A DNA stretch of 64,000 nt from Bog-1198 sp963727045 (GTDB lineage Bacteria > Pseudomonadota > Gammaproteobacteria > Steroidobacterales > Steroidobacteraceae): the NCBI GenBank assembly GCA_963727045.1, contig CAVSES010000002.1:2170001-2234000 (forward strand). Reading direction: 5' to 3'. Made by a program: the position numbers and the translations under genes. Positions within the stretch are counted from its first letter, which is position 1. Every line of letters starts with the position of its first letter. The notes under the pieces are model-generated. The model worked only from the letters and a program-made list of their open reading frames with translations. It ran no database searches and was not told the origin of the DNA. Below, in pieces: positions 37,644 to 46,292 of this stretch.

Positions 37644-38900
37644 TCAATGCCGGTCGCGTTCTTCGATCAGGAGCCGCGTCAGCGCTTCCGCCAGGGAGGA
37701 ATCGGCCAGCTCCGAGGCCTGGCGCAGGGCCTGAGTCGGCGTGTGCAGCAGCCGGTTCGTCAGGGTGTTGGCGAGATACTCGATGACCTCATCGGCGGAC
37801 TTGCCCGCCGCCAGCAGCCGCCGCGCTTGCTCCACGGTTTGCAGCCGGATCCCGTCGGCCTGTTGACGCAGCGCACGGATGGCGGGGCCCGCATCGTGGG
37901 CGCGCGATTCGGCGAGGAATTTCGCGACTTCTTCCTCGATAAGCAGCCGCGCACCGCCCGCCGCCACGGCGCGCTGCTGGCGATTCTCGTCCACCAGCTG
38001 CTGCAGATCGTCGATCGAGAAGAGGTACACGTCTTCCAGATCGGCCACGGCCGGTTCGATGTCGCGCGGGACCGCCAAATCCACCATGAAGATCGGCCGT
38101 CGGCGCCGCGCCCGAACGGCGCTCTCCGCCGCGCTCTTGGTGATGAGCGGCACGGCGCTCGCCGTGCAGGTAATGACGATGTCGGCCTGGATGAGTTCCT
38201 TGTCGAGATCCTCGAGACCGACCGCATGGGCTTTGAGTTGCGCCGCCAGAGTCTGTGCTCTCCCCAGCGTGCGGTTGGCAATGACCATGCGCTTGACGCC
38301 GGCGCTGATGAAATGTCGCGCCGTGAGGGCGTTCATTTCGCCGGCGCCCACCAGGAGGGCGGTGTGCGCGCTCAAGTCCGAGTACACCCGGCGCGCCAGA
38401 CTCACGGTGGCCGAGGCGATCGAAACCGCGTTTTCGCCGATGCGGGTCTCCGATCGCACGCGTTTGGCCGCGGAAAAGGCTGCCTGGAACAGCTTGTTGA
38501 GCGAGGGGCCGGTGCTGCCCGCTTCCTGCGCCACACGATACGCATCCTTCAGCTGACCCAAAATCTGCGCCTCGCCGAGCACCATGGAATCGAGGCCCGA
38601 CGCGACACTGAAGGCGTGTTCCACCGCCCGCTGCTCCTGGTGAACGTACAGGCTGGAGGCGAGATCCAGGTTGCTGCCGTGGTGCCGTTCGAGCCACTGC
38701 GAGAGCTCCTCGCCGCTGGCGGGCCCCGCCCAATACACCTCGGTGCGATTGCAGGTGGAGAGGATCACCGCCTCGGCAACGCCCGCTTGTTCGCGCAGGG
38801 TGCGCAAAGCGGACAGCAACCGCTCCTCGCTGAAGGCCACCTTTTCGCGCAGCGCGACCGGGGCCGTCTTGTGGTTGATGCCGAGGACGTTGAATGCCAT
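37644..38900 (-). CDS. hemA: Glutamyl-tRNA reductase
   Basis: First enzyme of C5 haem synthesis, reducing Glu-tRNA to glutamate-1-semialdehyde. The 418-residue product has the catalytic Cys in ILSTCNRTEVY, the SGLDSMVLGEAQILGQ segment, the NADPH-binding LLVGAGEMNALTARHF, and the dimerisation helices at the C-terminus. It diverges from the TPR lipoprotein gene across an 80-bp region. Confidence 0.97.
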   Translation of the reverse strand: MAFNVLGINHKTAPVALREKVAFSEERLLSALRTLREQAGVAEAVILSTCNRTEVYWAGPASGEELSQWLERHHGSNLDLASSLYVHQEQRAVEHAFSVASGLDSMVLGEAQILGQLKDAYRVAQEAGSTGPSLNKLFQAAFSAAKRVRSETRIGENAVSIASATVSLARRVYSDLSAHTALLVGAGEMNALTARHFISAGVKRMVIANRTLGRAQTLAAQLKAHAVGLEDLDKELIQADIVITCTASAVPLITKSAAESAVRARRRRPIFMVDLAVPRDIEPAVADLEDVYLFSIDDLQQLVDENRQQRAVAAGGARLLIEEEVAKFLAESRAHDAGPAIRALRQQADGIRLQTVEQARRLLAAGKSADEVIEYLANTLTNRLLHTPTQALRQASELADSSLAEALTRLLIEERDRH

Positions 38901-38980
38901 TGAACCGCTTTTTTAGCCGTAACCCGCTGATTCTGGTGGAATCCGCCGCGTCAGGGTAGTCATTTCGCTATAGTGAGGCC

Positions 38981-40687
38981 GTGTTCCCGATTTCAATCCT
39001 CGCGAGGGCTTCGATAGGGCTCGGGCTCGCTGCCTGCGCCGCCTGTGCCGCCATGGGCAAGAAATCCGAAGAAGCTCCCGCCCCGCAGGCATTTTATACC
39101 GTCACGGGCGAGATCGCCCTTGCGCGCCATCAGCCGCGTCTCGCAGCGCTCCAATACGCTGCGGCCGCGTCGCGGGAAACCGACATCGGGTTGCTCGAGC
39201 GGGCGGCGCAAGTGGCAGCCGAATCCCTGCAGCCATCATTGACCCTGAAGATCGCCGCGCGCTGGATCAAGGTCGAACCGACATCCGTGGAGGCGCAACG
39301 CGCGGCGGCGCAGGCCGCGCTGGCGCTGCAGCGAATCGAGGAGGCCGCGGCCCGCTACCGGGTCGTGATTCAAAACTCGCCGATCGGCACGGAGGCGGAA
39401 CTCGCAGCCTTGGAGAAGTATCTCGGCGCCAACGAGAACATCTTTGGCTCACGCCAACTCGCGGATCGACTGGCGCCGGCGTATCCATCGTCCGCGGCGG
39501 CATTGCGAGTGCAGGGATTCACGGCCCTGCGTGCGGATGATCCCGCCGCAGCCGTCCGGAGTTTTACGGCGGCATTGGCGATCCCTGCTGCAGGGGGGGA
39601 AGCTGAGCAGGAGGCGCGCCGGGATCTGCAGCAAACCCTGGCGCGCGCGCGAATCATGGCGGGCGATGCGGAAGGCCCCCTGGCGCAGGCCCAGGAGAGA
39701 GTCGACCGCGAAGATACGCCCGTCAACCGCCTCGACTATGCGCTGCTGCTCATGGCTGCACAGCGCGACCCGGCAGCGACGCAGCAATTGGAAATTCTGG
39801 CGCGCAACCCCGAATATGCACCGGTGGCGCTGCGCCTGATGGGCCTGATCGAGTTTCAGCAGGGCCATTTGGACGCGGCCACCGTCAAATTCGCCGAGTT
39901 GGTGCGCGCGGAGAAGTATCTCGACGATGCCTTCTACTACCTGGCATTGATCGCCGATCGGCATAATGATCCTGAACACGCGCTTCGCTTATACGCACAG
40001 GTGCAGAGCGGCGAGAATGCAAATTCGGCGCTGCTGCGGGCGACGGCAATTCTCGAAACGCACGGCGCCGCGGCGGCGGGCGAGGATTTGCTCGACCGGT
40101 TGATCGAGGACGAACCGCAGCGCGCACCCGCCATCCTGTCAGCCCGCGCCCGGATGTATGCCGACGGCGGCGATTTGTCTAGCGCGATGGGCGTTCTCAA
40201 GCAGGCCGTCTTGGAATATCCGGACAGCGTGGACTTGCGCTATGCGATGGCGTCGATCTACGAGGAACAAGGACGGATTTCAGACGCCCTGCGGGAATTG
40301 ACGGATCTCGTCAAGGCGCGCCCGGATGACCCGGCCGCCCTGAACGCGCTTGGGTACACGTTGGCCGATCATTCCCGCGACCTCGCACGGGCCCGCCGGC
40401 TCATCGAAGCCGCGCACGCCGAGGCGCCGAAGAATGCCGCAATCCTCGACAGCATGGGTTGGGTGCTGTTTCGTCAAGGTAAGAGCGCCGAGGCAGAGAC
40501 CTACCTGCGAGAGGCCTACGCGGACGATCGCGGCGGGGACATCGCGGCGCATCTCGGCGAGGTGCTGTGGCAGCAGGGCAGGCGAGCCGATGCCGAACAA
40601 ATCTGGTCCGATGCCAGTGTGGTCGACGGCGACAGTCGCCTGCTCAAGGAAACGCGGCGACGTTTCGAGCCTGTACGGCAGCGGTGA
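38981..40687 (+). CDS. TPR-repeat outer-membrane lipoprotein
   Basis: A 568-residue protein of many tetratricopeptide repeats. The N-terminal GLAAC gives a lipobox with Cys19, so it is probably a lipoprotein. Repeats such as LNALGYTLADHSRDLARARRLIEAA and ILDSMGWVLFRQGKSAEAE are visible. It matches the TPR protein found between hemA and lolB in pseudomonads. The start is GTG; a TATAGT box (38969-38974) lies just 6 nt upstream, leaving little or no leader. Confidence 0.85.
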   Translation: MFPISILARASIGLGLAACAACAAMGKKSEEAPAPQAFYTVTGEIALARHQPRLAALQYAAAASRETDIGLLERAAQVAAESLQPSLTLKIAARWIKVEPTSVEAQRAAAQAALALQRIEEAAARYRVVIQNSPIGTEAELAALEKYLGANENIFGSRQLADRLAPAYPSSAAALRVQGFTALRADDPAAAVRSFTAALAIPAAGGEAEQEARRDLQQTLARARIMAGDAEGPLAQAQERVDREDTPVNRLDYALLLMAAQRDPAATQQLEILARNPEYAPVALRLMGLIEFQQGHLDAATVKFAELVRAEKYLDDAFYYLALIADRHNDPEHALRLYAQVQSGENANSALLRATAILETHGAAAAGEDLLDRLIEDEPQRAPAILSARARMYADGGDLSSAMGVLKQAVLEYPDSVDLRYAMASIYEEQGRISDALRELTDLVKARPDDPAALNALGYTLADHSRDLARARRLIEAAHAEAPKNAAILDSMGWVLFRQGKSAEAETYLREAYADDRGGDIAAHLGEVLWQQGRRADAEQIWSDASVVDGDSRLLKETRRRFEPVRQR

Positions 40688-40696
40688 ACTGAGACG

Positions 40697-41275
40697 ATGC
40701 ACCGCACGGTAATGACGCTGCTGTGTTGCGCGATGCTGGCCGCTTGCGTCACCGCCCGCCGCGCGCCCGCACCCGCCGGGGCCGCGTGGGAGCAGCGGGT
40801 CGCGGAGCTGCAAAGACTCGATTCTTGGATGCTCGACGGACGCGCAGCCGTCGCCGTCGGCACTCAAGGGTGGCAAGCCACCTTGAATTGGCGGGAGCAT
40901 GGCGACTCGGCGGAGGTGCACCTCTCCGGACCCCTCGGGGTGGGCGCGATGGTTCTCAAGCGCACGCCCGCCGGGATTTCCTTGAACGATGCGCCGCCGA
41001 GCGACGCGGTGCTCGCGCAACTGCAGGAGCGCCTGGGGTTCGAGCTGCCGATCGATCACCTTCGATTCTGGCTGCTCGGCGTGCCGGACCCCTCCGCGGC
41101 CTTCGAGCTCGAGCGCAACGATCAGGACCGTGCCTCGCATTTGCAGCAAGATGCGTGGACGATCGACTACGATCGCTACATGCCGTCCGAGGGTGATTTG
41201 CTCCCCGCGCATCTGGTATTGAACCGTGTGGGGGTGCGGGTGCGCATCGCCGTCGACCATTGGGGGCGCCGGTGA
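40697..41275 (+). CDS. lolB: Outer-membrane lipoprotein receptor LolB
   Basis: LolB accepts lipoproteins from LolA and inserts them in the outer membrane. The 192-residue precursor has lipobox L-A-A-C17, and the family pattern SWMLDGRAAVAVGTQGWQATLNWREHG and HLSGPLGVGAMVLKR. The stop overlaps the ispE start (GTGA). Confidence 0.9.
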   Translation: MHRTVMTLLCCAMLAACVTARRAPAPAGAAWEQRVAELQRLDSWMLDGRAAVAVGTQGWQATLNWREHGDSAEVHLSGPLGVGAMVLKRTPAGISLNDAPPSDAVLAQLQERLGFELPIDHLRFWLLGVPDPSAAFELERNDQDRASHLQQDAWTIDYDRYMPSEGDLLPAHLVLNRVGVRVRIAVDHWGRR

Positions 41276-42129
41276 GCGCAACATCGATCTGGCCCGCGCC
41301 GGCCAAACTCAATCTTTTTTTGCATATCTTGGGCAGGCGGCCCGACGGCTATCATGAATTGCAAACCTGTTTTCAATTCATCGATCTCTGCGATGACATC
41401 ACGATCGAGGTGCGCGCGGACGGCCGGATCCGCCGCGTCATCGACATTCCCGGCGTCGCCGAAGAGGCGGATCTTTGCGTACGTGCGGCTCGAGCGCTGC
41501 AAACGGCCGCCGGTTGTTCCTTGGGCGCGAACTTGAGCGTGCTCAAGCGCATCCCGATGGGCGGCGGGTTGGGCGGGGGCAGCTCCGATGCTGCGACCTG
41601 TCTGGTGGCGCTCAATCACTTGTGGAAATTGAATTGGCCCACCGATGATCTCGCCGCGCTCGGGCTCAAGCTGGGTGCCGATGTGCCGGTGTTCGTTCGC
41701 GGCCGGGCGGCCTTTGCGGAAGGGATCGGGGAACGGCTGACGCCGCTCTACCCGCCGCTGGCTCCTTTGGAGGTTAACTATCTGATTTTAAAGCCAAATG
41801 TTGATGTCAGCACCGCCGAGATATTTCAAGACCCTGAATTGACAAGAAATTCTCCGCCCATCACAATTCACGGTTTCCTGGCGTCCGGCGGAAGGAACGA
41901 CTGCCTGGGGGTGGTGCGGCGCCGGTATCCTGAGGTGGCGCGCGCGCTCGATTGGCTGTCGGGCTTTGGTCCCGCACGGCTCACGGGCACCGGGGCCTGT
42001 GTGTTTTTGGCGCTGGAGACGATGGATCGCGGCCGTGAGATCGCGGGGAAGGCGCCGCCGGCGTTGCATGCTTTTTTGGCTCGCGGACTGAATGACTCGC
42101 CTTTGCTTGAAAGATTGGCGGCCGGCTGA
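41272..42129 (+). CDS. ispE: 4-diphosphocytidyl-2-C-methyl-D-erythritol kinase
   Basis: GHMP kinase of the MEP isoprenoid pathway. It has PAPAKLNLFLHILGRRPDGYHEL, the ATP loop IPMGGGLGGGSSDAA, and GADVPVFVRGRAAFAEGIGE. The GTG at 41272 overlapping the lolB stop is preferred over an in-frame TTG 12 bp earlier. The product has 285 residues. Confidence 0.95.
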   Translation: MSATSIWPAPAKLNLFLHILGRRPDGYHELQTCFQFIDLCDDITIEVRADGRIRRVIDIPGVAEEADLCVRAARALQTAAGCSLGANLSVLKRIPMGGGLGGGSSDAATCLVALNHLWKLNWPTDDLAALGLKLGADVPVFVRGRAAFAEGIGERLTPLYPPLAPLEVNYLILKPNVDVSTAEIFQDPELTRNSPPITIHGFLASGGRNDCLGVVRRRYPEVARALDWLSGFGPARLTGTGACVFLALETMDRGREIAGKAPPALHAFLARGLNDSPLLERLAAG

Positions 42130-42169
42130 GTTTTGGCCCTGGTGGCTTTGCTGATTGTTGATTCCAAGT

Positions 42170-42244
42170 TGGGGTGTCGCCAAGCGGTAAGGCAGCGGGT
42201 TTTGATCCCGCCATACGGAGGTTCGAATCCTTCCACCCCAGCCA
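42170..42244 (+). tRNA. tRNA-Gln (anticodon TTG)
   Basis: The 75-nt gene folds as a cloverleaf: acceptor TGGGGTG/CACCCCA, anticodon arm GCGGG-TTTTGAT-CCCGC giving anticodon TTG, and T-arm GGTTCGAATCC. The CCA is encoded. The sequence closely resembles E. coli tRNA-Gln, and its place between ispE and prs is conserved. Confidence 0.97.
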
Positions 42245-42320
42245 ATTTTTTGCGGTTGGAGCGGTTCGTCGACTGGAGATGGCCCAGAGGATGAGTTAGC
42301 AGACCCACCCCAGCCAATTT
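42233..42320 (+). repeat. 16-bp direct repeat of the tRNA-Gln 3' end
   Basis: CCACCCCAGCCAATTT occurs at the 3' end of tRNA-Gln (42233-42248) and again at 42305-42320, 72 bp downstream and just before prs. It looks like a relic of an integration event or of a lost tandem tRNA copy. Confidence 0.7.
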
Positions 42321-42334
42321 AGAGCTTTGAATCC

Positions 42335-43303
42335 ATGTCGCAGAGTAAAGAGTTCGATACATTGACGATTGCCGTGTTCACCGGCAAGGCGAACCCCACG
42401 CTTGCGCAGGAGATCACCCGGCACTTGCACGTGCAATTGGGCCGCGCCGATGTGGGGCGGTTCAGCGACGGCGAGGTCAGCGTCGAATTGATGGAAAATG
42501 TGCGCGGGCGCGACGTGTTCATCGTGCAATCGACGAATCCGCCGGCGGAAAATTTGATGGAATTGCTGATGATGACCGACGCGTGCCGGCGGGCCTCGGC
42601 GAAGCGCATCACCGCGGTGGTGCCGTATTTCGGCTACGGGAGGCAGGATCGGCGGCCGCGGGCCACGCGGGTCGCCATCACCGCCAAGCTCGTGGCCAAC
42701 ATGATTGCGAGCGCGGGCGTCGACCGGCTGCTGACGGTGGATTTGCACGCGGACCAGATTCAGGGGTTCTTCGACATACCGGTCGACAATGTCTATGCCT
42801 CGCCGGTGCTGTTGGGCGATGCGTGGAAGCAGAAGTATCAGAACATGGTCGTGGTGTCGCCGGACGTCGGCGGTGTGGTGCGCGCACGTGCGCTCGCGAA
42901 GCGACTGGATGATGCTGAACTCGCCATCATCGACAAGCGGCGGCCGCGGCCGAACGAGTCGAAGGTGATGAACATCATAGGCGAAGTCGAGGGAAGAACC
43001 TGCGTGCTGATCGACGACATGGTGGACACCGCCGGCACGCTGTGCCAGGCCGCGCAGGCGCTCAAGGACGAGGGCGCGCTCAAGGTGGTCGCCTACATCA
43101 CGCATCCGGTGTTGTCGGGTGCCGCGATCGAGCGCATTTCGAAGTCGGTGCTGGACGAATTGGTGGTGACGGACACGATCCCCTTGTCCGAGGCCGGGAG
43201 AACCTGCAGGAAGATCCGGCAGTTGAGTGTGGCGGGATTGCTGGCCGAGACCGTGCGCCGCATCAACGACGAGGAGTCGGTGAGCTCGCTGTACATAGAT
43301 TAG
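42335..43303 (+). CDS. prs: Ribose-phosphate pyrophosphokinase
   Basis: Makes PRPP from ribose-5-P and ATP for nucleotide, His and Trp synthesis. The 322-residue product has FSDGEVSVELMENVRGRDVFIVQS, YFGYGRQDR, VVSPDVGGVVRAR and the PRPP loop VLIDDMVDTAGTL. Length and gene neighbours are normal. Confidence 0.97.
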   Translation: MSQSKEFDTLTIAVFTGKANPTLAQEITRHLHVQLGRADVGRFSDGEVSVELMENVRGRDVFIVQSTNPPAENLMELLMMTDACRRASAKRITAVVPYFGYGRQDRRPRATRVAITAKLVANMIASAGVDRLLTVDLHADQIQGFFDIPVDNVYASPVLLGDAWKQKYQNMVVVSPDVGGVVRARALAKRLDDAELAIIDKRRPRPNESKVMNIIGEVEGRTCVLIDDMVDTAGTLCQAAQALKDEGALKVVAYITHPVLSGAAIERISKSVLDELVVTDTIPLSEAGRTCRKIRQLSVAGLLAETVRRINDEESVSSLYID

Positions 43304-43308
43304 AAGGG

Positions 43309-43325
43309 ACCGGTACGCAACCGGT
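43309..43325 (+). terminator. Small hairpin after prs
   Basis: ACCGGT-ACGCA-ACCGGT forms a 6-bp stem just after the prs stop, followed by TT but no long T-tract. It may attenuate transcription into rplY. Confidence 0.3.
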
Positions 43326-43406
43326 TTCCTGGGTTGAATTGGTCGGTGCCCGCGCAATTGGTCGCGATGTGCGGGTGCCGTGTTCGTGATGTAACTGGAG
43401 AAGATT

Positions 43407-44159
43407 ATGAAGACCTCTTTCGAACTCGTCGCCGAGTTCCGCGAGACGCAAGGCAAAGGTGCGAGCCGCCGCCTGCGTCACGAAGGAAAAGTACCGGCAA
43501 TCCTCTATGGCGGGCATGCTGACGCGCGCGCCCTCACCTTGAGCCATCAGAAACTCTTGATCATGCTCGACAATGAGCGCTTCTATTCGACCATCCTCAA
43601 TTTGAAGGTGGGCGATCAAACGCAGGCCGCGATCCTCAAGGACGTGCAAAGGCATCCGTTCAAGAATGCGATCGTGCACGTGGATTTCCAGCGCGTCGAT
43701 GAAAACGAGAAGATCCGCATCAGCATACCGCTGCACTTCACGGGCGCGTCTGCATCCCCGGGCGTGAAATCCCAGGGCGGAATCGTGTCGCACATGCGCA
43801 CCGAAACGGAAGTCTCCTGTCTGCCGAAGGACCTGCCGGAATTCATCGAGGTCGACATCTCGGGACTGTCGCTCAACGAGAGCATCCATCTCTCGCAACT
43901 CAAGATCCCCCAAGGCGTGACGCTCGTCGAATTGGCGAAGGATGACGCGGCCGTGGTTGCCATTCACAGCCCGCGTGCGGAGGAGCCCGAGCCGACGGCG
44001 GCAGCGGCGGCCGGTGCGCCGGCGGCGGAGGGTGCGGCGGCAGCGGCACCTGCGGCAGGCGCGGCGCCCGCGGCCGGAGCGGATGCGGCGAAGAAGGCCG
44101 AACCTGCGAAGAAAGAGGAAGCAAAGAAGGAACCGGCAAAGAAAGACGCCAAGAAGTAG
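43407..44159 (+). CDS. rplY: 50S ribosomal protein L25, CTC form
   Basis: 5S-rRNA-binding L25 with the extra C-terminal CTC domain. The N-terminal KGASRRLRHEGKVPAILYGG is typical. After residue ~190 the protein ends in a low-complexity Ala/Gly/Pro tail that passes into repeated Lys-Lys-Glu/Ala motifs (PAKKEEAKKEPAKK), probably disordered and nucleic-acid-binding. GGAGAAG precedes the ATG. Confidence 0.95.
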   Translation: MKTSFELVAEFRETQGKGASRRLRHEGKVPAILYGGHADARALTLSHQKLLIMLDNERFYSTILNLKVGDQTQAAILKDVQRHPFKNAIVHVDFQRVDENEKIRISIPLHFTGASASPGVKSQGGIVSHMRTETEVSCLPKDLPEFIEVDISGLSLNESIHLSQLKIPQGVTLVELAKDDAAVVAIHSPRAEEPEPTAAAAAGAPAAEGAAAAAPAAGAAPAAGADAAKKAEPAKKEEAKKEPAKKDAKK

Positions 44160-44181
44160 CATTTTTCGCATCTTGGATCAG

Positions 44182-44215
44182 AAGGGCCGTCGGCATTGGC
44201 GGCCCTTACTTTTTC
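44182..44215 (+). terminator. Intrinsic terminator after rplY
   Basis: AAGGGCCG (44182-44189) and CGGCCCTT (44200-44207) form a GC-rich stem followed by ACTTTTTCT. This is a good rho-independent terminator 22 bp after the rplY stop. Confidence 0.8.
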
Positions 44216-44241
44216 TGTTCACTGCGTAGAGCTTTAAGTTC

Positions 44242-44835
44242 ATGACTGGTCTACCGCTCCGCCTCATCGTCGGTCTGGGCAATCCGGGCCCCGAACATCT
44301 GGTCACCCGCCACAACGCGGGTTTCTGGTTCGTGGATCTGCTTGCGCGCCGTCACGGCGGCGAGTTTCGCGATTACCGCAAGTATTCGGGAGAAACGGCG
44401 CGCATCAATTTGAGCGAGCGTGAGATCATTCTGTTGAAGCCCACGACCTATATGAATCGCAGCGGCCTGTCGGTGCGGCAGATCAGCGATTTCTACAAAA
44501 TGGCGCCCGAGGAAATTCTGGTGGCGCACGACGAATTGGATCTGCCGGTGGGCAGCGTGCGCCTGAAGCAGGGCGGGGGCCACGGCGGCCACAACGGATT
44601 GCGCGACACCATCGCGCATATCGGCGAGACTTTTTGGCGGCTGCGTCTTGGAATAGGCCACCCCGGCAACAAGGCCGAAGTCATCGACTACGTGTTGACG
44701 CGCGCGCCGCGCGCCGAAGAAGATCTGATCCTGGAGGCCGTCAGCACCGCGGCCGACTGCATGCCCCTGTTGCTCGAACAAGGCGCGGAACGCGCCATGA
44801 CCCGGCTGCACAGCCGGGCGGGAAAGATTCAATGA
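44242..44835 (+). CDS. pth: Peptidyl-tRNA hydrolase
   Basis: Recycles peptidyl-tRNA. The 197-residue product has VGLGNPGPEHLVTRHNAGF with the catalytic His, KPTTYMNRSG, AHDELDLPVG and GGGHGGHNGLRD. It comes 26 bp after the rplY terminator and 10 bp before ychF. Confidence 0.96.
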   Translation: MTGLPLRLIVGLGNPGPEHLVTRHNAGFWFVDLLARRHGGEFRDYRKYSGETARINLSEREIILLKPTTYMNRSGLSVRQISDFYKMAPEEILVAHDELDLPVGSVRLKQGGGHGGHNGLRDTIAHIGETFWRLRLGIGHPGNKAEVIDYVLTRAPRAEEDLILEAVSTAADCMPLLLEQGAERAMTRLHSRAGKIQ

Positions 44836-44845
44836 GAAGAATTCA

Positions 44846-45937
44846 ATGCCGATCCGCTGCGGAATAGTCGGCCTGCCGAACGTGGGCAAGTCCACGTTGT
44901 TCAATGCGCTGACGCGCGCCCAAATCGCGGCCGAGAACTACCCCTTCTGCACAATCGATCCCAACGTCGGCGTCGTGCCCGTGCCGGATCCGAGACTTCA
45001 GAAGCTGGCGGCGATCGTGCATCCGGAGAGGATCCTGCCGACCACGGTGGAGTTCGTGGACATCGCGGGATTGGTCGCCGGCGCGTCCAAGGGCGAGGGG
45101 CTGGGCAACAAGTTCCTTGCGCACATCCGCGAAGTGGATGCCATCGCGCACGTGGTGCGCTGCTTCGAGAACGACGACATCGTGCACGTGGCCGGCAAGA
45201 TCGATCCTGCGAGCGACATCGAGGTGATCAACACCGAACTCGCGCTCGCCGATCTCGACAGCGTGGAACGCGCGTATCAAAAAGCGCTGAAGGCGGCGAA
45301 GGCAGCCGACAAGGACGCCGTGAGGCTGCGGGACCTCCTGGAGAAAGTGCGCGCGCAGCTGAACCTCGCGAAGCCGGTGCGCCTGCTCAAGCTGGACGCG
45401 CACGACCACGCGCTGCTGCGCGATCTGCACCTCCTCACGGACAAGCCGGTGATGTACGTCGCCAATGTCGACGAGGCGGGATTCACCGATAATCCGCGCC
45501 TCGATCGGGTGCGGGAAATTGCCGCCTCGGAAGGCGCCATCGTAGTGCCGATTTGTGCGGCCATCGAGGCGGAGATCGCGCAACTAGAGGAGGCTGATCG
45601 TGCCGAATTCCTGGCGGAGCTCAAGTTGGACGAGCCGGGGCTCAACCGCGTGATCCGGGGCGGATATTCGCTCCTCGGCTTGCAGACCTATTTCACGGCC
45701 GGCGTCAAAGAGGTGCGCGCCTGGACGGTTCACGCAGGCGCCACGGCGCCGCAGGCGGCAGGCGTCATTCACACCGACTTCGAGCGCGGATTCATCCGGG
45801 CCGAAGTGATCGCCTACGAGGATTTCATCGCGTTCAAGGGTGAGGCCGGCGCCAAGGAGGCGGGGAAACTGCGGTTGGAAGGCAAGGAGTACATCGTCAA
45901 GGAGGGCGATGTGATGCACTTCAGGTTCAATGTTTAA
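44846..45937 (+). CDS. ychF: Redox-responsive ATPase/GTPase YchF (OLA1 family)
   Basis: P-loop NTPase of the Obg class, 363 residues. The G1 motif is GLPNVGKSTLFNAL; G3 is VDIAGLVAGASKGEGLGN; a TGS domain with GVIHTDFERGFIRAEV and EYIVKEGDVMHFRFNV ends the protein. The family favours ATP and has been tied to oxidative-stress responses and ribosomes. Confidence 0.96.
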   Translation: MPIRCGIVGLPNVGKSTLFNALTRAQIAAENYPFCTIDPNVGVVPVPDPRLQKLAAIVHPERILPTTVEFVDIAGLVAGASKGEGLGNKFLAHIREVDAIAHVVRCFENDDIVHVAGKIDPASDIEVINTELALADLDSVERAYQKALKAAKAADKDAVRLRDLLEKVRAQLNLAKPVRLLKLDAHDHALLRDLHLLTDKPVMYVANVDEAGFTDNPRLDRVREIAASEGAIVVPICAAIEAEIAQLEEADRAEFLAELKLDEPGLNRVIRGGYSLLGLQTYFTAGVKEVRAWTVHAGATAPQAAGVIHTDFERGFIRAEVIAYEDFIAFKGEAGAKEAGKLRLEGKEYIVKEGDVMHFRFNV

Positions 45938-45976
45938 TGTGAGAAAAGGGGCCTGGGGCGCCCGCCTCGGGCGTCC

Positions 45977-46005
45977 TTGACAGGCCGGGTGGCGCTGCCC
46001 AAAAT
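45977..46005 (+). promoter_or_regulatory. Predicted promoter of tRNA-Met
   Basis: A consensus TTGACA (45977-45982), a 17-nt spacer and CAAAAT (46000-46005) lie 27 bp upstream of tRNA-Met. A GC-rich hairpin (about 45956-45976), possibly a ychF terminator, ends immediately before the -35. Confidence 0.6.
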
Positions 46006-46032
46006 CCGCCGCCCGGGCAGTTCAATGTCGAT

Positions 46033-46109
46033 GGTGAGGTAGCTCAGCTGGTTAGAGCGTGGCACTCATAATGCCGAGGTCGAGGGTTCGAGTCCCTCTC
46101 TCACCACCA
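46033..46109 (+). tRNA. tRNA-Met (anticodon CAT)
   Basis: The 77-nt gene has acceptor GGTGAGG/TCTCACC, D-loop AGCTGGTTAGAG, anticodon arm TGGCA-CTCATAA-TGCCG giving CAT, and an encoded CCA. It most resembles the elongator tRNA-Met, though an Ile2-type tRNA also reads CAT. Its 3' half is the left attachment repeat of a small island. Confidence 0.95.
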
Positions 46110-46292
46110 TAAAATCAAGCACTTGCTGCTCCGGCCCGAGTCCCACGAGCGTCAGAAGGTGTTTTGCGTGACCCGGGCGTACCTGTTTTTCGAAGTGCAA
46201 ATAACCGCGAGCGGCTAAGCTTCCGTTTTGACTACGGAACTCGATGTTCTCGGATTCGTCAGCCGAAATCCAAATGCCAGTGCGAGAAGTCA

